Shown here: positions 7,684 through 15,271 of the stretch, in pieces | Numbering within the stretch: the first letter of the stretch is position 1 | How the letters are laid out: every line of letters starts with the position of its first letter | Notes under the pieces: model-generated | Told to the model about the DNA's origin: nothing | Seen by the model: only the letters and a program-made list of their open reading frames with translations | The model's database searches: none | Program-made: the position numbers and the translations under genes | Source of the DNA: Bacteroidota bacterium | GTDB taxonomy: Bacteria > Bacteroidota > Bacteroidia > Flavobacteriales_F > PHOS-HE28 | Reading direction: 5' to 3' | NCBI GenBank assembly: GCA_023418095.1 | Contig: JAEZDL010000142.1 | Span: 1 to 19,811 of the forward strand | Length of the DNA stretch: 19,811 nt

Positions 7684-9912
7684 TCAATTGTCGCGATCGG
7701 TGATGCGCCCTTCCAAGGTGAGCCGGAAGCGTTGCGGTTCGCCATCGGTGATCACCGTTACCGATCGGGATAACGGGCCCACGGGTGCCCGTCCGTTGAA
7801 ATGGATCTTCACCTGCGTACTGCCACCGGGTGGGATCGGGGCCGCGGGAAGATCGGCCGTGGTGCAACCACAATCCGCGTGCGACCCCACGAGCCCCAGT
7901 GGTCTTTTCCCTGGATTCTTCAAGGTGAAGATGAAGAAGCGTTCCTGGTCCTGGAGCAGATCACCCACGTTCTGCACCAGTTGTAGCTCTCCGGTCGAGG
8001 ATCCGTTATCCACAAGCTGGATCTCCTCGATCTCGATCCTTCGTTCGCGCATCGCTTCAATGCTGTACACCGATCGCTGCAGATCACCGAGATCGTCGCT
8101 CACCGAACCTGCCGACCTTTCCTCGCCGTAGGGAAGTTCCTCGATCCGCAGGCGGCCACCGTTCGGGTCGGTACCATCCATATACGACGCGAGCGAAGGA
8201 TCTTCCGATCGAAGATGGTTCCCGAGGCTTGATATGCGCCGCTGTGAAAGGTTCCTGTTGTAATCGTTCTTCGCCAGGGGGCTTGCGTGGCCGCGCACGG
8301 AGAGGATCACCTCCTCACCGTTGCGCAGCGCCGGAAGGATCGCTGCGATCAGCTCATCGAGCGATCTCCTTCCGGCCTCAACGTGTTCATTGAAGAACCG
8401 TTCGAGCCGCTCGGGTCGTTCATGCTCCGCGTATTCCGGCAGAACCGATCGGTAACGCTGGTAGGTCTGTTCGTAGGTCTGCCCGGTGCTTTGCGCCCAG
8501 GATCTCGGATCGGGATCATCGTTGTGGAAGTACAGTTTCAGCGGGAATTTCGATCGCAGTTCTTCGATCTTCGAGACGTATTCCTTCTGCGAGGCCACCG
8601 CGGTGACGGTGTCATTCGTAGTGGCGATCGGCGAGGAACCCAGCGCATGGCGGTAGATGTCGCTGCAGCAGGTGGCGCCTTTCGCAGCCAGCGATCCGAT
8701 CCTGTTGCTGGCGAACCAGAAATGGCCGCGCTGCGGATCGATGGCCGGATAGAGATCGTTGGCCGGGCTGTTCACCGGTGGGCCGGCGTTGATCGGAGCG
8801 GAGAATTCGTCGTTGCTCCAGGTGGAGATGAAGATATCGTATCCACCGAGGCCGGGAAGAAGATCGGAACTGAAGTAAAGTTCGTTCGTGACTGGATCGA
8901 ACCATGGTGTGCGTTCATTCCCGGGGGTGTTCACCTTTCCGTTCACGGGCACCACGGATATCGCGTCATCGCCGATGATCTGCGCCTGCCAGATGTCCGT
9001 TCCACCCGTGCCGCCCGGCCGATCGCTCACGAAGAGAAGCATTTCGCGATCCTCCCAACGCACGATCATCGGCTGTGTGCTCATTTCATCGCCAAGACCG
9101 GGAAGCACTTTCGCCGTGGTATCGGCACCATTTGGATCGATGAAATGGATACGGCAGGGCTGGCCTGCCGTGCAACGTGTGAAGTAGGCCCTGCGGCCGT
9201 CGGGGCTCCAGGTGATGTTCGCAACATCACCATGATCGATCGCTGTGGATACCATTGGTCCGGTCCAGGCACCTTCCGCTTCGTCCGATCGGTAGATCCG
9301 CGTGCGGTATGCCGCGGTGTCCTCCACCTCCTCCTCGGCCGTGTACTCACCCCGAAGTGAGGAGAAATAGAGCGATCCATCCGTTGAGACCCGCGGCGCG
9401 AATTCGCTCTCGTAAGTGTTCACCGGCCGTGGCAGGTGCTCTACGACGATCGATGTCGTATCGCGCGTGATCGCTGTTGCCAGTGAACAACCGAGCAGCG
9501 CGTTCTCCGCCCGAACCAGGTTGAATGCGTTCTTTTTCCGTTCACGCTGGATCAACTTGCGCCACGAAGCCTCCGCTTCATCGTACATGCCGTTGCACAT
9601 CTGCATTTCCGCGAGCCAGCGCAATGCATCGGCATAGGTCCTTCCCTGATCCTTCCGGTAGACCATTCCATAGAATTCCATTGCCTTGTCGTACTGGTTG
9701 CTCAACCGGCAAGCTTCCGCCTGTTTCCATTGGATCGCCAGCCGGCCCGGTTCGGCGCGCAGCGCTTCAGCATAGAATTTCGAGGCACCGTAATATTCCT
9801 GGCGTTCCATGGCGGCGTCGCCCCATTCGATCCACTGCTGTGCAGGTTGTGCCGCAGCGGCCATGCACCATACCAGTGCGAATAGGGATAAGGCCGATCG
9901 AAGGGGTCTCAT
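7684..9912 (-). CDS. TPR-PD40-OmpA-like protein with C-terminal DUF1573 domain
   Basis: A 742-residue exported protein. A signal peptide (about 1-21, ending AAAAQ) is followed by TPR-like helices (about 26-120), then a PD40/WD40-like propeller (about 160-410) with blades such as GSLYFSS, SPDGRRAYFT, ELYFSSD and HFWFASN. An OmpA-like region covers roughly 530-600, and a DUF1573 domain about 655-738 (FTLKNPGKRPL, CGCTT at 681-685, PIPPGGS). The order TPR-propeller-OmpA resembles the T9SS protein PorE, which links the secretion machine to peptidoglycan. In the OmpA motif the Asp that normally contacts diaminopimelate is Ser544 (GHASPLAKN), while Arg559 is kept; I recall similar GxASPLA variants in other Bacteroidota. 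The start ATG overlaps the upstream PorP-like stop as ATGA, implying coupled translation. Likely a partner of the adhesin and SprF-like proteins encoded just upstream. Confidence 0.85.
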   Translation of the reverse strand: MRPLRSALSLFALVWCMAAAAQPAQQWIEWGDAAMERQEYYGASKFYAEALRAEPGRLAIQWKQAEACRLSNQYDKAMEFYGMVYRKDQGRTYADALRWLAEMQMCNGMYDEAEASWRKLIQRERKKNAFNLVRAENALLGCSLATAITRDTTSIVVEHLPRPVNTYESEFAPRVSTDGSLYFSSLRGEYTAEEEVEDTAAYRTRIYRSDEAEGAWTGPMVSTAIDHGDVANITWSPDGRRAYFTRCTAGQPCRIHFIDPNGADTTAKVLPGLGDEMSTQPMIVRWEDREMLLFVSDRPGGTGGTDIWQAQIIGDDAISVVPVNGKVNTPGNERTPWFDPVTNELYFSSDLLPGLGGYDIFISTWSNDEFSAPINAGPPVNSPANDLYPAIDPQRGHFWFASNRIGSLAAKGATCCSDIYRHALGSSPIATTNDTVTAVASQKEYVSKIEELRSKFPLKLYFHNDDPDPRSWAQSTGQTYEQTYQRYRSVLPEYAEHERPERLERFFNEHVEAGRRSLDELIAAILPALRNGEEVILSVRGHASPLAKNDYNRNLSQRRISSLGNHLRSEDPSLASYMDGTDPNGGRLRIEELPYGEERSAGSVSDDLGDLQRSVYSIEAMRERRIEIEEIQLVDNGSSTGELQLVQNVGDLLQDQERFFIFTLKNPGKRPLGLVGSHADCGCTTADLPAAPIPPGGSTQVKIHFNGRAPVGPLSRSVTVITDGEPQRFRLTLEGRITDRDN

Positions 9913-10919
9913 AACTGGTCGGGGCAGGCGCGGAATCTCACCGGGAGCGCGTCACGCTTACGGAGAATGCGGATGAGCGAGAATTCGATCGCGCCACGGT
10001 TGCGGCTCGCGGGCACGAGATCACTGAAGTTAAGATCGTAGCTGGCGCCAAAGGTCCAATCATCATATTCCACACCGGCGTATACATAACCGGCATCCCT
10101 GGTGCGATAATGGAGACCGAATTGCACCGCGCGGAGCACTCCGTAGCGATCCAGCATGATGTGGCGCAGGTTGGCCCCGAGATCGAATTCCGTGAATTTT
10201 CCCTGCTGCATGAATTGCGTTCGAGGCAGAAGATCGAAATTTTCGGCGATCTGGAATTGGGCCAGCACATGCAGCCCCGTGCGCAGATCGATCGGCACGG
10301 CAGGTGAATTAAGAAAACCGATATCGGGACGGGTGAGGTTGAAGAAATTGATACCGGCCTGGATCGTTCCTCGCGGGCGTGGTGCGTAACGATAGACCAG
10401 GCCCGCATGAAGATCGGGATGCAATTGGGAATCGCGTACGAAGGTCTCCGAGGTCCCGATGGATGGATCGAAATGGAAACCATTGTATTGCTCATCGAAC
10501 GTGAGGCCGGCCTGATCGATGGAGAGCGAGGTGATGCCGAACTGCGCACCAAGCGTCAGCGATCCATGCTTCGCTGCACCGATCCCTTCCGTCCAGCTTG
10601 CGCCGAGGTTGAAATGGAATTGCGAAAGGCGGCTGTCACCCGCACGATCATGGAAAAGCCACGCGCCGATGGCAAGTTCCGGGATGTTCCGCAACAACCT
10701 TCCATCGCCACCGATCCCGAACGTGCGATACGGCGTGGTGACCGATCGCCATTGCTGCCGGAAGCTGGCATGAACGCGCTGATCGCCATCGAAAGCACCG
10801 ATGCTGCCGGGCCCGAGCGCCATTGGTGCATTGAAGTACTGCGAGAAATGGATGTCCTGGGCGCTGGTCCACGTGGTGGAAGCGACACCCAATACCAGCA
10901 TGACCCATTTCAGGATCAT
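9909..10919 (-). CDS. PorP/SprF-family type IX secretion membrane protein (divergent)
   Basis: A 336-residue outer-membrane beta-barrel protein of the PorP/SprF family. SprF-type members are needed to export or present particular T9SS type B cargo, and are encoded next to that cargo, as here. The signal peptide is residues 1-~21 (hydrophobic core to WTSAQ). The mature N-terminus has the family hallmark DIHFSQYFNAP followed by SFRQQWRSVTTPYRTF; the usual NPA(Y/L)xG segment is replaced by GPGSIGAF, so it is a divergent branch. The rest alternates aromatic beta-strands and ends in VRFRACPDQL. I chose the ATG at 10919 because the signal peptide begins there; an in-frame ATG at 10973 would add 18 residues and overlap the upstream gene by 11 bp. 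The 3' end overlaps the next gene as ATGA. Confidence 0.85.
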   Translation of the reverse strand: MILKWVMLVLGVASTTWTSAQDIHFSQYFNAPMALGPGSIGAFDGDQRVHASFRQQWRSVTTPYRTFGIGGDGRLLRNIPELAIGAWLFHDRAGDSRLSQFHFNLGASWTEGIGAAKHGSLTLGAQFGITSLSIDQAGLTFDEQYNGFHFDPSIGTSETFVRDSQLHPDLHAGLVYRYAPRPRGTIQAGINFFNLTRPDIGFLNSPAVPIDLRTGLHVLAQFQIAENFDLLPRTQFMQQGKFTEFDLGANLRHIMLDRYGVLRAVQFGLHYRTRDAGYVYAGVEYDDWTFGASYDLNFSDLVPASRNRGAIEFSLIRILRKRDALPVRFRACPDQL

Positions 10920-10962
10920 GAGAGGGGGTCCGATCGAGGCGTTGTTCTTCAAACCGATCGTT

Positions 10963-13900
10963 TCAGCGGACAACCGTTACGTTCCCTTTTGTGAAATAAC
11001 GCTGCCCATCGAGGCACTGCGCGGTGAGATGGTATACGAATACCGCCGGATCGACCTTCATTCCCTTGAAAGTCCCATCCCAGCCAAATGTGCGATCGCG
11101 TGTCTCGAAGACCTTCTCACCCCACCGATCGAAGATCTGCCATTCCATTTCGGTGATGTGCCTGCCGCGCACGAAGAGGATATCGTTCAGGCCATCACCG
11201 TTCGGTGTGAAGGTGTTAGGTACGAAGATGTCCGGTTCGTCGCAGATCAATTCGTGAACGGTCACTGTTACGGATGCATCCTTCGTGCAGATCCCATCCG
11301 AAATTGAGACCGTGAAGGTCGTGGTCTGTTGGATCACTGCGGTAGGTGCGGCGATGGTTGGATCGCTGACCGCTGCCGGCGGGCTCCAGGAATATGTGAC
11401 ATTCTGGATCGATGTCGCATTCAATTGCACCGTTGTTCCCGGAACTACCATGGGTTGATCCACGGTCGCTGTTACCGCTGGACCGAGCATTGATGAGACC
11501 TGCACGGGGATCATGCCGGACCATGAGCAACCTTCAGGCGTGGATACGTCGACCCCGATCACCAGATCATCCTCCGGTGCGACAGTGATCGTCGTACTTC
11601 CTTGCCCCGTGATCACCTCATCTTGTGGCCGCCATGTGATCGAGGCTCCGGGCCCGACGCCCAGGAGTGTGATGGAAGCCGTGTCGCCGCTGCAGTTCAA
11701 GGAATCACCGCTCAACGTCGGCGAAGCGAGTTGCACGATCACCTCAACACTGTCGGTAACGCGACAGGCCGGGCTGTTCCATGCCTGTACGTAGAATGTC
11801 CCGCCGATCGCTGGATCGATGATCACCGTGCTATCGGCCAGGTTCTCGTTCAACATGTTCGAGAGATCCGGTGAACTGCTCCAGATGAATTGGTCGGCAG
11901 TACCAAAACTGTTGGCGAAGAGGTTGAACGATCCGACCGGGCCACAGATCAATGTATCGTTCATCACGTCCAATTGCGGAATGGGATCCCCGATCACGAT
12001 CGTGCGGCTGATGCTATCGATCCCGTTGCAACTGTTCGGATCGGAAACGGTGAGCGTGACCACATAGGTGCCCGGGCCGGGATACGTGTGGTTCGGGGAC
12101 GTTTCGGTGGAAGTGGTCTCGTCACCCAGATCCCAGAGATAGGAACCAGCGCTGCTCAGGTTCGCGAATTGGATCGTACTTTCCGCACAACCAGTATCTG
12201 GCGCCAGGAACGCTGCGATCACAAGTGGCGCATCGAAGTCGAATTTCAGGACGCCGTTGTTGCATCCAGTGCTGTTGTTGGTGCTGGACCATGCACCGGG
12301 TGTGGTGGGGAAATCATCGTTGTTCTGGCAACCGGCGCATACGCTCTGGTACACACGCCCGCGCCGGTCGAACCGGCTTGTTCCACCATCCACGTGTTCA
12401 GCACTTATCGGTCCGCCATAGTATGTCGCATAGGTGAGTTCGCTCATGTTGATCTCGAACACCGCGAGGTAGAGATCATGTCCAGTAGTGGTGGATTGAT
12501 GTGCGTCGGCGGTAATGGGAAGTCCGGTGGTGGTAAGGCTTCCGCCAAGGCCGGGCGTACTGCTGCCCCACCCGCTGGTGTAGATCTTATTGCATACGTC
12601 CACCAGGAATGCGGTCGGCGAAATATCGGGGTTGCTATCGCCGATCCCGATCCGCGAACTGAGCAGCACGGTGGAAAGTTCCGGATCGAACTTGGTGATG
12701 AACTGGCCGCCGGTGTTGATGAAATAGGTTGAATTGAAGATCATTTCACCGGCAGGGGCCGATGTCTGGCCGAAAAGGTAGATCGCACCCGATCCATCCA
12801 ATTCAACGAAATAGGCCTGGTCATAGGCGGTGCTTCCCCAATAACTCCACCTTTCGATCGAAGTACCATCCGTGGAAAAACGCGCGACGAACGCATCGGC
12901 CGATCCACCATTGAAGGACTGATCGACAGCTCCGGCAGACATTGGGAGATCGGTACTGGTCGTTCCTCCGGTGACGAAAAGCCGGCCTTGTTGATCCAGC
13001 ACACCGTTGTAGACCGCGTCGGCGGAACTTCCACCGATATAGCTCGCGTATTCAAGTTGAGTGAGCGCTGGATCGAAGCGGGCAACATAACCGTCGTGCG
13101 ATCCACCGGCGAATGCAGGTTGTGCTGCACCGCTGGGAACAGGCATGTTGGTGCTTTGCGTGGTGCTCACGATCCACACGGAATTCGAGTCGAGCAGCAC
13201 TTCGCCACGCACTTCATCGGCGTAGTTGAACTTCAGTCCAACAGCCGAGTTCAATCCATCGTTCAATGATCCACCGAGGTAGGTCGATCCGATCAATGCG
13301 GAACCAGCGGAATTCAAACGTGCAACTATCATATCCGATCCCTGCGGATAGGTAAGCCCAAGTCCGGCGGGATCGAAATCCGTTCCACCACCAAAGGTTT
13401 GATCGAATGCTGATGCTGTGGTCGGAAAATCGTTCGATCCAGTTGTTCCGAGCACGACCAGCTGATCGTTCTGGTCAACGATCAGGCTGTGTGGCATCTC
13501 GGAATTGCTTCCGCCGAGATAAGTGCTCCAGATCAGGAACGTTCCCGTAGTGTCGTATTTCGTGATCGCGATATCGGTCTCTCCACCGGCCCACGTTGTC
13601 TGGTAGGCACCCATGGTAATGGGATAGGAGTTGCCAAAAGCGGTGCTGCCAGCGTAGAGGAATCCGGCATTGTCGAACGTGGCCGTGTAACCGAAGTTAT
13701 TGCTCACCGATCCTGAATACGTGGCGAATTCAAGGGTTGGATCGATCGTCAACGGATGATCCCGATCGTATTCACTGGGTACTATTCCGATGATATCACC
13801 ATTCAGCGAATAGCTGCAAGGAATGATCTTCCGTTCACCATCGATATCCTGATAGGCCAGCGGGATCCGTTCGGTGAGCCGGCCAAGTGTGGTCTCCACG

Positions 13901-14460
13901 ATCAACGCATCGTCGCGCATGGTGATCGATCGTGCTCCCTCGTAAGTGAATCGTATCAACTGCGGATCGGCGTGCGGGGCCAGCACGAGATCATATTTCA
14001 GGCCGGCGGCACCTTCCCGGAAAACGGCATCGCAACCCGGCGCGACCCCGCGCATGACGATGGATCCATGGGATCTCAGATCGCCGGCCCATCTGGTTGG
14101 ATCATTACCGATGAAGAAATTGTACCGGCCGGGAAGTTCCTGTCCGGCATCCACGTCCACTTCCGCCTGCTTGTTCAGGAAATCCAAGCGTACCGCGTGG
14201 TGCTTCAATGGACCGATCGAAGTTGGATCGATGCTCGTGTTCGAATGCAGCGAATGGATCTGCGCATCATCGTAGAGGTCGATCACCAACGACCCGCGTT
14301 CGCACCAGATCAGTGCTCCCGGCATTTCCGCACGGTGCGTCACCTGGTTCGGCCACTGGCCCTTGTTCTCGACGAAACGTAACGATCGCTGTGCCTGCAC
14401 CATCATGCTCATCAGAGTGAAGAGCACGACGATCGGGCCGGTGGCATATGCAGACCGCAT
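10963..14460 (-). CDS. SBBP-propeller/PKD surface protein with T9SS type B sorting domain
   Basis: A 1165-residue secreted protein, probably a cell-surface adhesin. A signal peptide (about 1-24, ending VQAQ) is followed by an N-terminal domain starting RFVENKGQWP (DUF7948 type, to about residue 245). Next come SBBP beta-propeller blades (about 245-700) recognisable by STYLGGS, SYIGGS and YYGG plus FPTT motifs. A PKD domain (about 750-824, YLWDLGDETTS) and Ig-like Cys-containing segments (825-1070) follow. The CHU_C gliding-motility-associated C-terminal domain is at about 1077-1165 (VPNTFTPNGDGLNDIL, IFDRWGEKVFE, GWDGTFKG), the signal for type IX export and surface attachment. I chose the ATG at 14460 since the signal peptide starts there; an upstream frame to 14514 adds 18 charged residues. 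It is the first gene of module A, with SprF-like and OmpA-like partners directly downstream. Confidence 0.9.
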   Translation of the reverse strand: MRSAYATGPIVVLFTLMSMMVQAQRSLRFVENKGQWPNQVTHRAEMPGALIWCERGSLVIDLYDDAQIHSLHSNTSIDPTSIGPLKHHAVRLDFLNKQAEVDVDAGQELPGRYNFFIGNDPTRWAGDLRSHGSIVMRGVAPGCDAVFREGAAGLKYDLVLAPHADPQLIRFTYEGARSITMRDDALIVETTLGRLTERIPLAYQDIDGERKIIPCSYSLNGDIIGIVPSEYDRDHPLTIDPTLEFATYSGSVSNNFGYTATFDNAGFLYAGSTAFGNSYPITMGAYQTTWAGGETDIAITKYDTTGTFLIWSTYLGGSNSEMPHSLIVDQNDQLVVLGTTGSNDFPTTASAFDQTFGGGTDFDPAGLGLTYPQGSDMIVARLNSAGSALIGSTYLGGSLNDGLNSAVGLKFNYADEVRGEVLLDSNSVWIVSTTQSTNMPVPSGAAQPAFAGGSHDGYVARFDPALTQLEYASYIGGSSADAVYNGVLDQQGRLFVTGGTTSTDLPMSAGAVDQSFNGGSADAFVARFSTDGTSIERWSYWGSTAYDQAYFVELDGSGAIYLFGQTSAPAGEMIFNSTYFINTGGQFITKFDPELSTVLLSSRIGIGDSNPDISPTAFLVDVCNKIYTSGWGSSTPGLGGSLTTTGLPITADAHQSTTTGHDLYLAVFEINMSELTYATYYGGPISAEHVDGGTSRFDRRGRVYQSVCAGCQNNDDFPTTPGAWSSTNNSTGCNNGVLKFDFDAPLVIAAFLAPDTGCAESTIQFANLSSAGSYLWDLGDETTSTETSPNHTYPGPGTYVVTLTVSDPNSCNGIDSISRTIVIGDPIPQLDVMNDTLICGPVGSFNLFANSFGTADQFIWSSSPDLSNMLNENLADSTVIIDPAIGGTFYVQAWNSPACRVTDSVEVIVQLASPTLSGDSLNCSGDTASITLLGVGPGASITWRPQDEVITGQGSTTITVAPEDDLVIGVDVSTPEGCSWSGMIPVQVSSMLGPAVTATVDQPMVVPGTTVQLNATSIQNVTYSWSPPAAVSDPTIAAPTAVIQQTTTFTVSISDGICTKDASVTVTVHELICDEPDIFVPNTFTPNGDGLNDILFVRGRHITEMEWQIFDRWGEKVFETRDRTFGWDGTFKGMKVDPAVFVYHLTAQCLDGQRYFTKGNVTVVR

Positions 14461-14512
14461 GACGCTAAAGTAGCAAGGTACGCGCATGGTCCCGTGTCGA
14501 TCTTCGCGCTGC
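14461..14512. promoter_or_regulatory. Divergent intergenic region, module A / AlkD-like gene
   Basis: Only 52 bases separate the two divergent starts, so promoters for both must lie here or inside the neighbouring genes. On the minus strand TACTTTAG ends 7 bases before the module A start and differs from the TAnnTTTG consensus at one base. It is close to the ATG and has no -33 TTG at the usual spacing. Nothing convincing was seen for the plus strand. Assigned by position more than by motif. Confidence 0.3.
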
Positions 14513-15190
14513 ATGGAGCCAACGATACATCCCTACCTGAAGCCGTTGCAAAGGCTTTTCGAAAGTGAGGCCGATGAACGGATCGCGATCGGGCAACGCG
14601 CCTACATGAAAGGAAATTTCGATTTTTATGGGATCAAGACACCGCACCGTAGGCAATTGATCCGTGTTTTCCTTGAGGAACATGGAAGGCCGGCCCATGA
14701 TCTGATGGCGGCGATCTGCCGGTCGGCGTGGGGTCAGCCGCAACGTGAGTTCCAGTACACCGCGATGGAATTGTTCACCCATGCAGCAAAGACGCATGGG
14801 CCGCAGGAATTGCTGCTCGCGGAGGAATTGATCCTGCGGAAAAGCTGGTGGGACACGGTGGATCACCTGGCCGTGCATGGCGTGGGAAAGATCCTTTTAC
14901 ATAACAGGGGTTCGATGGTGGCGACGAACCGGCACTACATGGAAAGCGGCCAGCTCTGGCTGCAACGCACGGCATTGATCTTCCAGTTGCGATACAAGGA
15001 GGGGACCGATCGGAAGCTGTTGTTCGATAATGTGCGGAAGCTTGCCGATCACAAGGACTTCTTCATTCGCAAAGCGATCGGTTGGGCGCTGCGGCAATAT
15101 GCGTATGTGGACAAGCATGCCGTGATCGGTCTCCTGCGGACCGTGGAGCTTTCACCGCTGAGCGTTCGTGAAGCGCTCAAACATGCGTGA
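14513..15190 (+). CDS. AlkD-like DNA alkylation repair protein (HEAT-repeat glycosylase)
   Basis: A 225-residue all-helical protein of the AlkC/AlkD family. These HEAT-repeat DNA glycosylases remove positively charged alkylated bases (3-methyl- and 7-methylpurines) without base flipping. The residues that line the AlkD site are present at matching spacing: Trp113 and Asp117 in SWWDTVDHLA, Arg152 in WLQRTALIFQ and Trp191 in RKAIGWALRQY. FDFYGIKTPHRR near residues 36-47 is the typical N-terminal element (YMKGNFxFYGI). I chose the ATG at 14513 since MEPTIHPYLKPL fits the family N-terminus; an in-frame ATG at 14486 would add nine residues. It is the only plus-strand gene between the two surface modules, divergent from module A and convergent with module B, so it is probably transcribed alone. 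Confidence 0.9.
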   Translation: MEPTIHPYLKPLQRLFESEADERIAIGQRAYMKGNFDFYGIKTPHRRQLIRVFLEEHGRPAHDLMAAICRSAWGQPQREFQYTAMELFTHAAKTHGPQELLLAEELILRKSWWDTVDHLAVHGVGKILLHNRGSMVATNRHYMESGQLWLQRTALIFQLRYKEGTDRKLLFDNVRKLADHKDFFIRKAIGWALRQYAYVDKHAVIGLLRTVELSPLSVREALKHA

Positions 15191-15246
15191 GCAGCGAACG
15201 GTCCTGGCCACAGGCCGATCCGTTATGCCGAAGCTTCAACGGAGAT

Positions 15247-15264
15247 CCCGATCGTACGACCGGG
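15247..15264. terminator. Candidate bidirectional hairpin between convergent genes
   Basis: In the 81-bp gap between the AlkD-like stop and the module B OmpA stop, an imperfect inverted repeat reads CCCG-A-TC, loop GTAC, GA-C-CGGG. It can form a seven-position stem with one A/C mismatch. There is no T-run on either side, so it would be a weak or factor-assisted terminator. Position between tail-to-tail genes is the main support. Confidence 0.3.
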
Positions 15265-15271
15265 GGATGAT

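Noticed and set aside
5880..7703. A 607-codon open frame on the plus strand opposite hutI and the CPBP gene
   Set aside because: Its translation shows no recognisable domain and is rich in Arg, His and Ile. It is fully antisense to two well-supported genes, and it is best explained by base composition and GATC-rich codons that exclude stops.
8287..9360. A 357-codon plus-strand frame opposite the PD40-OmpA gene
   Set aside because: Antisense shadow; composition and lack of motifs do not support a protein.
11000..14000. Recurrent STYLGGS/FPTT segments as a DNA-level repeat array
   Set aside because: The similarity is at protein level (SBBP blades); the nucleotide sequences differ and have irregular spacing, so they were not listed as DNA repeats.
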